Assembly: GCA_003604985.1 (NCBI GenBank)
Contig: QZIW01000025.1
Coordinates: 1-39,176 of the forward strand
DNA: 39,176 nt
Direction of reading: 5' to 3'
DNA from: Ammonifex sp.
GTDB taxonomy: Bacteria > Bacillota > Desulfotomaculia > Desulfotomaculales > Ammonificaceae
Shown: positions 1 through 9,141 of the stretch, piece after piece
Position numbering within the stretch: the first letter of the stretch is position 1
How the letters are laid out: each line of letters begins with the position of its first letter
Made by a program: the position numbers and the translations under genes
Notes under the pieces: generated by a model
What the model was told of the DNA's origin: nothing
Seen by the model: the letters and a program-made list of their open reading frames with translations, nothing else
Databases searched by the model: none

Positions 1-55
1 TTAACTTCGAACTTCGAACTGTCTAACTTTGAACTTAGAACTTTGAACTTACTTA
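1..55. repeat. Degenerate 7-bp tandem repeat block (AACTTNG units)
   Basis: About seven units of a heptamer such as AACTTCG, AACTTTG and AACTTAG follow one another up to the start of murD. The block runs off the left edge, so its full length is unknown. The same family, partly in reverse orientation, recurs at 12,721-12,955. No coding role is visible. Confidence 0.75.
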
Positions 56-73
56 AGATGGGGGCATGTTGTT

Positions 74-1456
74 CTGGAGTTAAAAGGTAAGAAAGTTCTG
101 GTTGTCGGCGCCGGGAAGAGCGGCGTCGCTGCGGCGCGGTTTCTTCGCGCCAAAGGCGCGGTGGTCAGCCTCACCGATATAAAACCTGCTGCGGCGCTAC
201 CTGAGGCTGCAGCGTTAGAGGTGGAGACCTTTTTTGGCGCCCACCCGCCGGCAGTGGGGTACGAGCTTCTCGTAGTCAGCCCCGGGGTTTCTCCGGCGGT
301 CGCACCCGTAGCCGAAGCCCGGGGGCGGGGAATTGAAGTAATCGGGGAACTCGAGCTGGCCTACCGCTATGCCCGGTCGCCGATTGTGGCCATTACCGGG
401 ACCAACGGGAAGACCACTACCACCGCCCTTGCCGGAGAGATATTCCGCGGGGCCGGGTGGCGCGTCCTGGTGGCCGGTAATATCGGCTTGCCTCTGGTGG
501 AGGTGGTCGAAACCGACCGGGCGGATGTGATCGTTGCCGAGGTTTCGAGCTTCCAACTTGAGACCACGCGCCATTTTCGCCCGCGTGTAGCGGTCATCCT
601 GAACGTGACTCCGGATCACCTTGACCGGCACGCAACGCTCGCCGGGTACGCGGAGGCAAAGGCACGGATTTTCGCCAACCAGGGGGAAGGAGACGCTACC
701 GTACTCAACGGTGACGACCGGGTGGTGGCGGCCATGCGGGGCCGGAGCCGTGCAAGGGTATTATTGTTCAGCCGGCGGCATACGCTTGACCGGGGAAGCT
801 TTGTCCAAGGCGGCAGGCTGGTGCTTAATTTACACGGTGCTCCGACCGACGTGTGCGGGGTTGCCGAAATTGCCATTCCCGGCGCGCACAACCTCGAAAA
901 CGCGCTTGCGGCCGCCACCGCGGCAGCTTTCCTGGACGTTCCGGCCCCCGTGATCGGCAACACCCTGCGGGAATTCAGAGGGGTGAGTCACCGCCTTGAG
1001 TTCGTGGCCGAGGTCAACGGGGTAACGTACATCAACGATTCCAAGGGCACGAACCCCGATGCGGCGATCAAGGCCCTGGAAGCCTACGACCGGCCGGTGG
1101 TGTTAATAGCCGGCGGCCGGAACAAAGGAAACGATTTCGGGTTGTTTGCCGCGAAAATCAAGGAAAAGGCAAGAGCGCTCGTGGTCTTGGGCGAGAGCGC
1201 GGAAGAAGTTGCGGCGGCCGCGGCACGAGCCGGGGTTAATAAAATTGCCCGGGCAAAAGATTTTGAGGAAGCGGTTTACCTGGCGCGGGAAGCGGCACGC
1301 CCGGGCGATGTGGTTTTGCTTTCGCCGGCGTGTGCCAGTTGGGATATGTTCAATAACTACGAGGAACGCGGCGAGCTTTTCAAGACCATCGTCCGTGGTT
1401 TCGCGGGAGCAGGTAAGGAAAAGCTGGAACACGCGGCAGCAAAGAACAGCCGTTAA
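74..1456 (+). CDS. murD: UDP-N-acetylmuramoyl-L-alanine--D-glutamate ligase MurD
   Basis: Cytoplasmic ATP-dependent ligase that adds D-glutamate to UDP-MurNAc-L-Ala in peptidoglycan precursor synthesis. The Mur ligase P-loop GTNGKTT lies near residue 109, followed by the conserved VSSFQLE, NVTPDHLDRH and NDSKGTNPDA segments. The C-terminal domain carries LSPACASWDMF. The start is a problem. The first ATG/GTG/TTG in frame is GTG 161, but the codons upstream encode the family's N-terminal Rossmann loop (LKGKKVLVVGAGKSG). I therefore extend the gene to CTG 74, where MurD proteins normally begin. A G-rich stretch at 60-64 could be its ribosome binding site. The length of about 460 aa is then normal. 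First gene of the visible dcw cluster; its spoVE/ftsW neighbour follows after 82 bp. Confidence 0.93.
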   Translation: MELKGKKVLVVGAGKSGVAAARFLRAKGAVVSLTDIKPAAALPEAAALEVETFFGAHPPAVGYELLVVSPGVSPAVAPVAEARGRGIEVIGELELAYRYARSPIVAITGTNGKTTTTALAGEIFRGAGWRVLVAGNIGLPLVEVVETDRADVIVAEVSSFQLETTRHFRPRVAVILNVTPDHLDRHATLAGYAEAKARIFANQGEGDATVLNGDDRVVAAMRGRSRARVLLFSRRHTLDRGSFVQGGRLVLNLHGAPTDVCGVAEIAIPGAHNLENALAAATAAAFLDVPAPVIGNTLREFRGVSHRLEFVAEVNGVTYINDSKGTNPDAAIKALEAYDRPVVLIAGGRNKGNDFGLFAAKIKEKARALVVLGESAEEVAAAAARAGVNKIARAKDFEEAVYLAREAARPGDVVLLSPACASWDMFNNYEERGELFKTIVRGFAGAGKEKLEHAAAKNSR

Positions 1457-1538
1457 CGTCGAGAAAGGCTCGCTGCGCCGTACCGAATAGCAGCGGCAAT
1501 TCCAATTCGGATCCGGGTTTGACAGGGGGAAAATGTAG

Positions 1539-2645
1539 GTGCGATCCCGTATTCGGGCCACGAAACCACCCGACTTCATCCTTTTTCTATGCGTACTCAC
1601 CCTGTTGAGCATCGGGGTGATCATGGTCTTCAGCGCCAGCGAGTATGCTGCCCTGGTGCGCTACCATGACACCTTTTACTTTTTCAAACGTCAGTTTTTT
1701 TACGCGCTCCTGGGAATAGCGGGGATGTTTTTCTTCCTCAGGTACGACAGCCAGAATTTCAAACGTCTCGCATCTCCCCTGCTGGCGATTTCTTTTCTGC
1801 TCCTTGTCATTGTGCTTCTTCCGGGCGTTGGACACGCTTCGCACGGGGCGCAGCGATGGATTGCCATCGGCCCTGTGACCTTCCAGCCTTCGGAGATTAT
1901 CAAATTCGGCATTGTTGTCTTCACGGCGTACGGCCTGAGCCGGCAGAGAACCCCGGTCAGGGGTTTCCGCGGTCTGTTGCCTTACCTGGGCCTCGCCGGT
2001 TTGGCGGGAGTACTTGTTCTGCTCCAACCGGACCTTGGTACGGCCATAGCGCTTACGGGTACGGTCTTCATGATGCTCTTTTGCGCCGGCGCGTCGCTGG
2101 CGTCCCTTAGTTCCATCGGTGTCTGTGCGGTTGCCGCGGTGGGGGCCGCCATTGCCATTGAACCCTATCGTATGCGTCGTTTTCTTGCCTTTCTCGATCC
2201 CTGGAAAGACCCCCTGGGCAGCGGTTTTCACATCATACAGTCGCTCTACGCACTTGGTTCAGGGGGGCTTTTCGGTATGGGCCTCGGGCAGGGGAAACAG
2301 AAATTCCTGTACCTGCCCGAACAGCATACGGACTTTATTTTTGCGGTAATCGGCGAAGAGTTGGGTTTAATCGGAACGGTGCTGGTGGTTTCCCTGTTCC
2401 TGGTTTTCATCTGGCGCGGGCTCCGGATTGCGCTCTATGCCCCGGATACCTTCTCCAGTCTTCTTGCCGCCGGGATTACCTCGGGCATCGGGCTTCAGGC
2501 ATTTATAAACATCGGCGTGGTCACGGGGAGCTTGCCGATTACCGGCATTCCCCTGCCGTTCATCAGTTTCGGCGGCACTTCGCTGGTATTCACGCTTGCG
2601 GCTGTAGGAGTGCTCCTTAACATTTCCCGCCAAACGGTCAGGTGA
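1539..2645 (+). CDS. spoVE: SEDS-family peptidoglycan glycosyltransferase (SpoVE/FtsW)
   Basis: Polytopic membrane enzyme of the SEDS family that polymerises lipid II into glycan strands together with a class B penicillin-binding protein. The 368-aa product has about ten hydrophobic segments and the family signatures GAQRWI, FQPSEIIK, LLQPDLGTA, LPEQHTDFIFAVIGEELG and FISFGGTS. The start is GTG 1539, with AGGGGGA eight bases upstream. Its position between murD and murG is that of spoVE in Bacillus. The sequence alone does not separate sporulation-specific SpoVE from vegetative FtsW, and here one protein may do both jobs. Confidence 0.9.
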   Translation: MRSRIRATKPPDFILFLCVLTLLSIGVIMVFSASEYAALVRYHDTFYFFKRQFFYALLGIAGMFFFLRYDSQNFKRLASPLLAISFLLLVIVLLPGVGHASHGAQRWIAIGPVTFQPSEIIKFGIVVFTAYGLSRQRTPVRGFRGLLPYLGLAGLAGVLVLLQPDLGTAIALTGTVFMMLFCAGASLASLSSIGVCAVAAVGAAIAIEPYRMRRFLAFLDPWKDPLGSGFHIIQSLYALGSGGLFGMGLGQGKQKFLYLPEQHTDFIFAVIGEELGLIGTVLVVSLFLVFIWRGLRIALYAPDTFSSLLAAGITSGIGLQAFINIGVVTGSLPITGIPLPFISFGGTSLVFTLAAVGVLLNISRQTVR

Positions 2646-2649
2646 AGTA

Positions 2650-3783
2650 ATGGCAGAGTTGCGGTTCGTCGTAGCCGGCGGTGGAACGGGGGGGCATATA
2701 TACCCGGCCCTTGCCATAGCGCAAGGCCTGGGGAATACCTTTCCGGGATGCCGGGTGCTTTACGTCGGCACGTCGCGAGGACTGGAGGCGGACATTGTCC
2801 CGAGAGCCGGGATCCCTTTCAAACCGATCAGCGCCGCCGGGTTTAAAAGGCGCCTCACGGCAAAGAACCTATGGGCTGCATGCCTCGCCTTGCGTGGCGC
2901 GGCGGAGGCCTACCGTCTGGTGAAGTCCTTTCGGCCGCAGGCGGTGATAGGGACCGGCGGTTATGTTTCCGGCCCGGTGCTTCTGGCCGCCCAATTATTG
3001 CGCGTTCCGGTCCTGGTCCACGAGCAAAATGCGTTTCCCGGACTCACTAACAGGATCCTGGCGCGTGTGGCCGGCCGCGTTATGCTCACCTTTCCCGAAT
3101 CCGCCAGGTACTTGCCGCGCGGCGCCAGGGTGAGGGTGACCGGCCTGCCGGTCAGGGAGGAAATCAAACGCGTTGACCGTGAACAAGCCAGACTTGGGTT
3201 GGCTGAAGGCGCCGGGACCGTGATCCTGTCGTTCGGCGGCAGCCGTGGGGCCGAGAGGCTTAACCAGGCCATGGTCGACGTGGTTGAGGCTTTTCGCGGG
3301 AGGCCGGACGTAAAGCTTTACCACTCCACGGGAACCGCGGGGTACGAGGATTTTCTGCGGCTTTTAAAGTCGAAAGGTATAGACCTTCCAGAGCAGGGGA
3401 ACGTTACCATTGCACCCTATTTTTATCAAATAGCGGATTACCTTGCGGCGGCCGATCTCGTCATCTGCCGGGCGGGAGCTGCAACCATAGCGGAGTTGAC
3501 GTACCTCGGGCGGCCGGCGATTCTCATCCCTTATCCGTACGCGGCGGCCAACCACCAGGAGTTCAACGCTATGGCCCTGGGTAAGAAAGGGGCGGCCGTC
3601 GTGATTAAGAATGCGGAGCTTTCGGGGGCGCGCTTGCTGCGTGAGATTAACGCGCTCTTGGCCGCACCGGAGCGGCTGCGCCGGATAGCGGAAAACAGCG
3701 GCCGCCTTGCGAACCCGGATGCGCTGGAGGAGATCATGGCATGTGTGAGGGAACTTGTAACACCCGCACGAGGGCGAGCTTGA
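2650..3783 (+). CDS. murG: UDP-GlcNAc--undecaprenyl-PP-MurNAc-pentapeptide GlcNAc transferase MurG
   Basis: Membrane-associated glycosyltransferase (GT28) that converts lipid I to lipid II on the inner face of the membrane. The N-terminal glycine loop GGGTGGHIYPALA is at residues 9-21. The acceptor-side GTGGYVSGP and HEQNAFPG motifs follow, and the donor-side domain has SFGGSRGA, CRAGAATIAEL and PYPYAAANHQ. The length of 377 aa is typical. ATG 2650 starts 4 bp after the SpoVE stop, so the two are co-translated. Next comes a 108-bp gap before murC. Confidence 0.97.
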   Translation: MAELRFVVAGGGTGGHIYPALAIAQGLGNTFPGCRVLYVGTSRGLEADIVPRAGIPFKPISAAGFKRRLTAKNLWAACLALRGAAEAYRLVKSFRPQAVIGTGGYVSGPVLLAAQLLRVPVLVHEQNAFPGLTNRILARVAGRVMLTFPESARYLPRGARVRVTGLPVREEIKRVDREQARLGLAEGAGTVILSFGGSRGAERLNQAMVDVVEAFRGRPDVKLYHSTGTAGYEDFLRLLKSKGIDLPEQGNVTIAPYFYQIADYLAAADLVICRAGAATIAELTYLGRPAILIPYPYAAANHQEFNAMALGKKGAAVVIKNAELSGARLLREINALLAAPERLRRIAENSGRLANPDALEEIMACVRELVTPARGRA

Positions 3784-3891
3784 ACGAGCGGCTTCTCACC
3801 GCAATCTTCAGGCGGACAAGCCCGGTGACAGGCTGCTGTGAAGTTGCATAAAATACCGTGGATGCTAAGGCGGGAAGGAGTGTACAGGTGA

Positions 3892-5265
3892 ATGATGGTT
3901 AGAATACCGAAAAATGTTCATTTTATCGGTATTGGCGGGGCCGGCATGAGCGGTCTGGCCGCGCTTCTCCTGTCCCGCGGGCACCTTGTGACGGGTTCAG
4001 ACATGAAACCTTCCCCCGTTACGGAACGTTTACAAGGTATGGGGGCTGTTTTTTACACGGGACACGCCGCAAACCATCTGGGCGCCGCGGAACTGGTGGT
4101 TGTTTCCACGGCGATCAAGCCGGACAATGAAGAGGTTCTGGAGGCCCGAAAGCGCAGCATTCCGGTGATGAAAAGGGGAGAACTCCTGGCGGAAGTAATG
4201 CGCGGTTACCGTGGCGTTGCGGTTGCCGGTGCGCACGGCAAGACCACGACTACGGCCATGGTGGCAACGGTGTTGTCTGCGGGCGGATTTGACCCTACCG
4301 TTCTGGTCGGCGGCGAATGGCCGGCGATAGAAGGGAACTTCCGTTTAGGGCGCAGCGATTATTTCGTTACTGAAGCGGACGAAAGCGATGCTTCCTTCCT
4401 GCTGCTTTCACCCGAAGTGGCGGTGGTAACCAACGTCGAGAACGACCACTTGGACTACTACGGTGGCATGGATGCCCTGGTGGCGGCCTTTCGCGAGTTT
4501 GTGGGCAGAGTTCCGGACAACGGCCTTACGGTAGTCTGCCTCGATGACCCAAAATATGAAATGATTGCGGGTCGGGCACAAGGAACGGTGGTCACCTATG
4601 GGGAAAAACCGAAAGCGGACTTTCAGGTTAGGGATATGGAGTTAAGAGGCCTGGTTTCCACGGGGGGGTTGTACTTCCGGGGAAGATTCATAGGGCGCTT
4701 GACACTGAACGTCCCCGGTCGGCACAACCTGCTCAATGCGGCCTGCGCGGTCGCGGTCGGCCTTCATTTCGGGGTAACATTTGAAAACGCCGCTGAGGGA
4801 TTGGTTTGCTTCAAACCCGTAAAACGTCGTTTCGAAAGGTTGGGGGAAGCCGCCGGTGTCTGTGTTGTGGACGATTACGCTCACCATCCGACCGAAATTA
4901 CAGCGACCATCCAGGCGGCGCGGCAGCTCAATCCGGGACGGGTTGTGGCGGTCTTCCAGCCGCACCGCTACACCAGAACGGCCCTGCTGTATGAAGAGTT
5001 CGGAAGGGCTTTTGGCGCGGCCGACCTGGTAGTGGTCGACGAAATATATGGTGCCGGGGAAAAGCCGCTAAGCGGTGTCAGCGCCGACTTGATCCGGGAA
5101 GCCATCGCCCGGAACGGGCAGGAAGCGCTCCGGCTGCCGGGCGACGGCGGTGCCGCTTACCTGGAGCGCATCGTCCGGCCGGGCGATGTGGTATTGACCC
5201 TGGGGGCCGGCGACATTTACAAGGTCGGCCAGGATTTGGTCAAACTAATGGCACAGCGCTTCTGA
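3892..5265 (+). CDS. murC: UDP-N-acetylmuramate--L-alanine ligase MurC
   Basis: ATP-dependent cytoplasmic ligase that adds L-alanine to UDP-MurNAc, the first peptide-adding step. The product opens with the Rossmann loop HFIGIGGAGMSG. The P-loop AHGKTTTT is near residue 115, TEADESDASF and NVENDHLDYY follow, and the C-terminal domain has DDYAHHPTEI and FQPHRYTR. The length of 457 aa matches the family. GGAAGGAG at 3873-3880 supports ATG 3892, and a second ATG lies directly after it. In Bacillus murC is outside the main dcw cluster; here it sits between murG and murB, as is common in Clostridia. Confidence 0.97.
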   Translation: MMVRIPKNVHFIGIGGAGMSGLAALLLSRGHLVTGSDMKPSPVTERLQGMGAVFYTGHAANHLGAAELVVVSTAIKPDNEEVLEARKRSIPVMKRGELLAEVMRGYRGVAVAGAHGKTTTTAMVATVLSAGGFDPTVLVGGEWPAIEGNFRLGRSDYFVTEADESDASFLLLSPEVAVVTNVENDHLDYYGGMDALVAAFREFVGRVPDNGLTVVCLDDPKYEMIAGRAQGTVVTYGEKPKADFQVRDMELRGLVSTGGLYFRGRFIGRLTLNVPGRHNLLNAACAVAVGLHFGVTFENAAEGLVCFKPVKRRFERLGEAAGVCVVDDYAHHPTEITATIQAARQLNPGRVVAVFQPHRYTRTALLYEEFGRAFGAADLVVVDEIYGAGEKPLSGVSADLIREAIARNGQEALRLPGDGGAAYLERIVRPGDVVLTLGAGDIYKVGQDLVKLMAQRF

Positions 5266-5395
5266 CCGGCCTCTTACGGGATATCGGTTTCCGGAAAAGC
5301 GCGTCCGTCCACGGAGGTCCTCGATTTTTCCCGCTGATGTTAATAGACCGTACTTTAAACGGCTTGCGCAGCATGTCTTTGGAGGAAAAACAGCA

Positions 5396-6361
5396 ATGTC
5401 TTATCTGCCGCAGAGGGTTACGAGCAGGATTGAAGGAAAGATACTCTACAACGAACCTTTAAGAAATCATACCACCTGGCGTATCGGCGGTCCGGCCGAT
5501 GTGTTCATAGAACCGGCTTCACGCAAAGATATCGCGTTGCTCCTCGAGTTTGCCAGGGAGAACAACCAGCCGGTTACGGTAATCGGGAACGGTTCGAACC
5601 TGCTTGTAAGCGACAACGGTTTAAAGGGGGTGGTGATCAAAATCGGTGACGCACTGGGGCACGTGCGCATCGTTGAGGAAAAGCTGATTGCGGAAGCCGG
5701 AGCAAAACTGGGGCGCGTCACGGCTATCGCCCAGGCTGCCGGGTTGGGGGGACTCGAGTTCGCCGTAGGGATACCGGCCAGCATAGGCGGGGCGGTTACG
5801 ATGAACGCGGGGGCCAACGGCGCTGCGATGGCCGACGTTGTGGATACGGTAACGGTCATGGACTACCAGGCCCGGGAGCATGTTTTGAGCGCCGCCGACC
5901 TCGACTTCGGTTACCGCACCTCAAGACTGCAACGTCTGGAGGCGGTAGTCGTGGAGATCGAACTCCGGCTGGCGCCGTGCGACCCTTTAGAGATAAGGCG
6001 GCGGAGCGAGGAGTATCTCAGGCGGAGGCGCGTTACGCAGCCATTGGATTCCCCGAGTGCCGGGAGTGTTTTTAAAAACCCACCCGGCGAAGCCGCCGGG
6101 CGCTTGATTGAACTTGCCGGGGCGAAAGGCCTGCGGGTTGGAGACGCGGTGGTTTCCGAAAAACACGCGAATTTCATCATTAACGCGGGAAAGGCGAAGT
6201 CGGAAGACGTACTGCTGCTAATCGGGAGAGTAAGAGAAATGGTGCGGGATAAGTTTGGCATTGAGTTAGAACTCGAGGTGAAAGTAATTGGCAATAGCGG
6301 GGCGGGATGGCTGGATGCGATTTGTCATCAAGGGTCCAAACCGCTTGCAGGGAGCGATTAA
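5396..6361 (+). CDS. murB: UDP-N-acetylenolpyruvoylglucosamine reductase MurB
   Basis: FAD/NADPH-dependent reductase that completes UDP-MurNAc synthesis after MurA. The FAD-binding domain is visible as TTWRIGGPAD, IGNGSNLLVSD and the GIPASIGGAVTMNAGANG stretch. The substrate domain carries SAGSVFKNP, which includes the catalytic Ser, followed by GRLIELAG. The product is 321 aa, about 15-20 longer than usual. The extra tail after LELEVKVIG overlaps the start of murA by 47 bp in another frame. GGAGG about 12 bases before ATG 5396 supports the start. The gene order murC-murB-murA joins consecutive precursor steps. Confidence 0.96.
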   Translation: MSYLPQRVTSRIEGKILYNEPLRNHTTWRIGGPADVFIEPASRKDIALLLEFARENNQPVTVIGNGSNLLVSDNGLKGVVIKIGDALGHVRIVEEKLIAEAGAKLGRVTAIAQAAGLGGLEFAVGIPASIGGAVTMNAGANGAAMADVVDTVTVMDYQAREHVLSAADLDFGYRTSRLQRLEAVVVEIELRLAPCDPLEIRRRSEEYLRRRRVTQPLDSPSAGSVFKNPPGEAAGRLIELAGAKGLRVGDAVVSEKHANFIINAGKAKSEDVLLLIGRVREMVRDKFGIELELEVKVIGNSGAGWLDAICHQGSKPLAGSD

Positions 6362-7565
6362 AGTAAGCGGCGCGAAAAATGCTGCACTTCCAATTTTGGC
6401 TGCGACTTTACTGTGCGACGGGGTAAGTGTAATCGAAGGAGTTCCTCGATTAAACGACGTAGATGTAATGTGCGAAGTAATGAAGCCGCTGGGAGTAGAA
6501 TGCCGGTGGCAGAATGAAAACATTCTGGTAGACACTACAAAGATCAGGCTTGAGGAAATTTCCGAAAAGTTAATGCGGCGGATGCGAGCTTCCTGTTTGG
6601 TTTTGGGACCACTTTTGGCCCGGTTCGGGCACGTCAAAATTTCGCAACCCGGGGGGTGCAATATAGGTTCACGCCCTATTGATCTCCACTTAAAAGGGTT
6701 GAGGGCCCTCGGGGCCGAAATAACGGAGCGGTCGGGGTATCTCATTGCTAAGAGCAACCGGTTGAAAGGCGCGGAGATTCATCTTGATGTTCCGAGCGTG
6801 GGGGCAACGGAGAACCTGATCATGGCTGCTGTTTTCGCGGAAGGCACAACAGTGATCAGGAACGCGGCCAAGGAGCCCGAGATCGTGGACTTACAAAACT
6901 TTCTAAACCGCGCAGGGGGCCGGATCCGCGGTGCAGGCACTCCGACCATCAGGATCGACGAGGTAAAGTCGCTGGTCGGGCCGAAAGGCCATCGGGTAAT
7001 CTCCGACAGGATCGAAGCCGGCACCCATATCATCGCGGCGGCACTCTCGGGCGGCGACGTGGTCGTACAAAACGTGATCCCGGAACACGTGGAACCCTTG
7101 CTCGCAAAACTGCGAGAGGCGGGGGTCGGCATTGAATTACACGGCGATACGGTCCGGATCTGGCGGGAAGGCGGCATCAAAGCGGTGGATATCCGGACCA
7201 TGCCCTACCCCGGCTTTCCTACGGACCTCCAGGCACAGATGTGCGTGTTGCTGGCAGTCGCCGAAGGTACCAGTGTGGTCACGGAGACTGTCTTCGAAAA
7301 CCGTTTCAAACACATTCCCGAACTCCGCCGGATGGGAGTGGATATCTATATCGAAGGCCGGACCGTGGTGATTCGGGGCGTCGAGAAACTTAGCGGGGCT
7401 CACGTTGAAGCACCCGACCTGCGTGCAGGGGCGGCGTTGGTACTGGCGGGTTTAATCGCCGAGAACAGTACGGTGGTCGATAATATCGAGCACATCGACC
7501 GCGGTTATGAGGCTCTGGAAGAGAAATACCAGACCCTGGGAGCTTCCATTGAAAGGGTTAGCTAG
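6315..7565 (+). CDS. murA: UDP-N-acetylglucosamine 1-carboxyvinyltransferase MurA
   Basis: Transfers enolpyruvate from PEP to UDP-GlcNAc, the committed step of peptidoglycan synthesis and the fosfomycin target. [16 protein letters not shown] near the N-terminus holds the conserved Lys-Asn pair. [15 protein letters not shown] contains the active-site Cys that fosfomycin alkylates, so the enzyme is of the sensitive type. The C-terminal half has the expected [12 protein letters not shown] and [12 protein letters not shown] motifs. I prefer ATG 6315 (MRFVIKG) to the upstream TTG 6288, because family members begin there. Either start lies inside the end of murB. A hairpin plus T-run follows at 7618-7649. 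Confidence 0.96.
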   Translation: MRFVIKGPNRLQGAIKVSGAKNAALPILAATLLCDGVSVIEGVPRLNDVDVMCEVMKPLGVECRWQNENILVDTTKIRLEEISEKLMRRMRASCLVLGPLLARFGHVKISQPGGCNIGSRPIDLHLKGLRALGAEITERSGYLIAKSNRLKGAEIHLDVPSVGATENLIMAAVFAEGTTVIRNAAKEPEIVDLQNFLNRAGGRIRGAGTPTIRIDEVKSLVGPKGHRVISDRIEAGTHIIAAALSGGDVVVQNVIPEHVEPLLAKLREAGVGIELHGDTVRIWREGGIKAVDIRTMPYPGFPTDLQAQMCVLLAVAEGTSVVTETVFENRFKHIPELRRMGVDIYIEGRTVVIRGVEKLSGAHVEAPDLRAGAALVLAGLIAENSTVVDNIEHIDRGYEALEEKYQTLGASIERVS

Positions 7566-7617
7566 TTGTCCAAAACGTTTACTTCGGGGAGCGCACCCCA
7601 GTAAAAAGGCAATTGCA

Positions 7618-7649
7618 GTCGTTTCCTATCCGAAGGGACGGCTTTTTTT
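7618..7649 (+). terminator. Probable rho-independent terminator after murA
   Basis: An 8-bp stem (7618-7625 with 7635-7642, several G-U pairs), a 9-base loop and then seven T. It may separate the murA transcript from divIB, or act as a weak attenuator inside the cluster. Confidence 0.55.
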
Positions 7650-7706
7650 CTATTGTATTGGTGGACAGGTACTGGTTATATTGTAGTTAAGCGAGGCCGA
7701 CACTTG

Positions 7707-8516
7707 GTGGGAAAGCCCGAAAAACCCAAAAGCAATACCCTTGAACGAATCTGCATCTTATTACTGCTTCTGTTTACGGGGTTCGTTTTGTTAAATTCCT
7801 CCTTTTTTTACATAAGCGAGGTCACGGTTACAGGAAATAAATCTCTAACACCGGAGGAAATTACCAAGGCTGCTGGAATTCCTATAGGTGAGAACATTTT
7901 TCGGATAAACCTGCGCGACGCTGCCGCACGGGTGAAAGCAATTCCTGCCGTTAAAGACGTACGGCTGGCCCGCCGCTTGCCGGCGCGGGTGGCGATCATG
8001 CTGACCGAAAGGGAAGCGGTGGCCTTAGTCTCCGGGAGGGACGGCTTTTACGGTCTGGATGAAGGTGGGGTGTGCATCCGGAAGGTTAACGCCGCCGATC
8101 CCCTTCCCATCTTAACCGGTGTTGGTATTGCGCCTTTGCCCGGAGGAGATCTAACAACGGAAGGATTCCGTACTGCGGTTTTGGTCTTGAAATCCCTGGA
8201 TGGGGACCTCATTTCAGGACTTGCAGAAATACACATTACTCCTTTAAGGTCGGTTGAAGCTTACACTACCGAGGGAGTGAAAATCTGTTTCGGCCGGCCG
8301 GAAGAACTGGCGGAGAAGGGAAAAATGCTTTGCGGCATACTCAAGGAAGTTGAGGACCGCAAAGTGGTATACATTGACCTGAGTGTCACTAAACGGCCTG
8401 TGGTTAAGTTTGCAGGCCAGGGGGTACACGAGAGTGCGGATAATGCACCTGTCAATGCTGCTGGTGGCCCTCTTTCTGGGAGTGATGCTGGCGGTACAGT
8501 TTCGGTTGTCCCGTGA
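7707..8516 (+). CDS. ftsQ: Cell division protein DivIB/FtsQ (POTRA domain)
   Basis: Bitopic divisome protein that links with FtsL/DivIC and FtsB-type partners at the septum. A short basic cytoplasmic tail is followed by one membrane helix (ICILLLLLFTGFVLL) and then a POTRA domain (FYISEVTVTGNKSLTPEEI ...). The FtsQ beta domain (REAVALVSGRDGFYGLDEGGV) and VVYIDLS come next. I chose GTG 7707 (MGKPEKPKSN), with TTG 7704 equally possible. An upstream TTG at 7653 would add a non-conserved leader, and no strong ribosome binding site decides it. The last 27 codons overlap the next gene in another frame and look like non-conserved tail. Confidence 0.88.
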   Translation: MGKPEKPKSNTLERICILLLLLFTGFVLLNSSFFYISEVTVTGNKSLTPEEITKAAGIPIGENIFRINLRDAAARVKAIPAVKDVRLARRLPARVAIMLTEREAVALVSGRDGFYGLDEGGVCIRKVNAADPLPILTGVGIAPLPGGDLTTEGFRTAVLVLKSLDGDLISGLAEIHITPLRSVEAYTTEGVKICFGRPEELAEKGKMLCGILKEVEDRKVVYIDLSVTKRPVVKFAGQGVHESADNAPVNAAGGPLSGSDAGGTVSVVP

Positions 8517-9141
8517 CATCGAACGTACCGTTCCGATCCAGAGGGTACAGCGTCTCACTACCCAGGTAGCATCGGCGCGAAAAGAAAGAGACAAGTTCCA
8601 GATTCGGGTGGCGGGGCTGAGGGACGAGCTTGATGCGGTTACCACCCAGGCCGGGCTTAAACCGCTGAAAGAAAAACTCATTCAGTACCGCATCGAAGCC
8701 GGCTTGATTCCGGTCACCGGGCCCGGGGTCGAGGTGAGTTTGAATGACAGTAACACCGCTCTCCAGCCCGGGCAAAACCCCAACCTTTACGTGTTGCACG
8801 ATGAGGACGTGTTGCGGGTGCTGAACGAACTGCGTGCCGCCGGCGCCGAGGTGATGGCCATCAACGGGGAGCGGTTGCTTTCCACTAGCGAAGTACGGTG
8901 TATAGGGCCCACCATTTTAGTGAACAAGGTAAGGCGGGTTGCCGCGCCGTTTGTGATCACAGCTATCGGGGAGCCCGATACAATGATCAGCGCTTTAAAA
9001 ATGCGCGGTGGTGTGGTTGACACCCTCCAGCAGTTCTGGGGTATACAGGTTTCGGTTAAAAGGTTGAACCAGGTGACTATTCCGGCGTACAGAGGAAGCC
9101 GTGTATTCACGCATGCCAGGGAAGTTGGGGGGGGGCAATAG
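8434..9141 (+). CDS. DUF881 family protein (YlxW-like), first copy
   Basis: Membrane-anchored protein of the DUF881 family, found beside division genes in Firmicutes and Actinobacteria; its biochemical role is not known. One N-terminal membrane helix (LSMLLVALFLGVMLAVQF) is followed by a coiled-coil region. The DUF881 core carries TGPGVEVSLND, DVLRVLNELRAAGAE, AINGERLLSTSEVRCIGPTI and a terminal IPAYRGS. GTG 8434, after an AGGGGG motif, gives 235 aa; ATG 8443 is the alternative. The gene starts inside ftsQ. It ends at an amber codon in the same frame as, and touching, the next DUF881 gene. A run of nine G (9127-9135) lies four bases upstream of that stop codon. Confidence 0.88.
   Translation: MRIMHLSMLLVALFLGVMLAVQFRLSRDIERTVPIQRVQRLTTQVASARKERDKFQIRVAGLRDELDAVTTQAGLKPLKEKLIQYRIEAGLIPVTGPGVEVSLNDSNTALQPGQNPNLYVLHDEDVLRVLNELRAAGAEVMAINGERLLSTSEVRCIGPTILVNKVRRVAAPFVITAIGEPDTMISALKMRGGVVDTLQQFWGIQVSVKRLNQVTIPAYRGSRVFTHAREVGGGQ

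Noticed and set aside
1587-2231. Antisense frame across spoVE/ftsW
   Set aside because: Highly charged low-complexity text opposite a membrane protein gene, a usual artefact.
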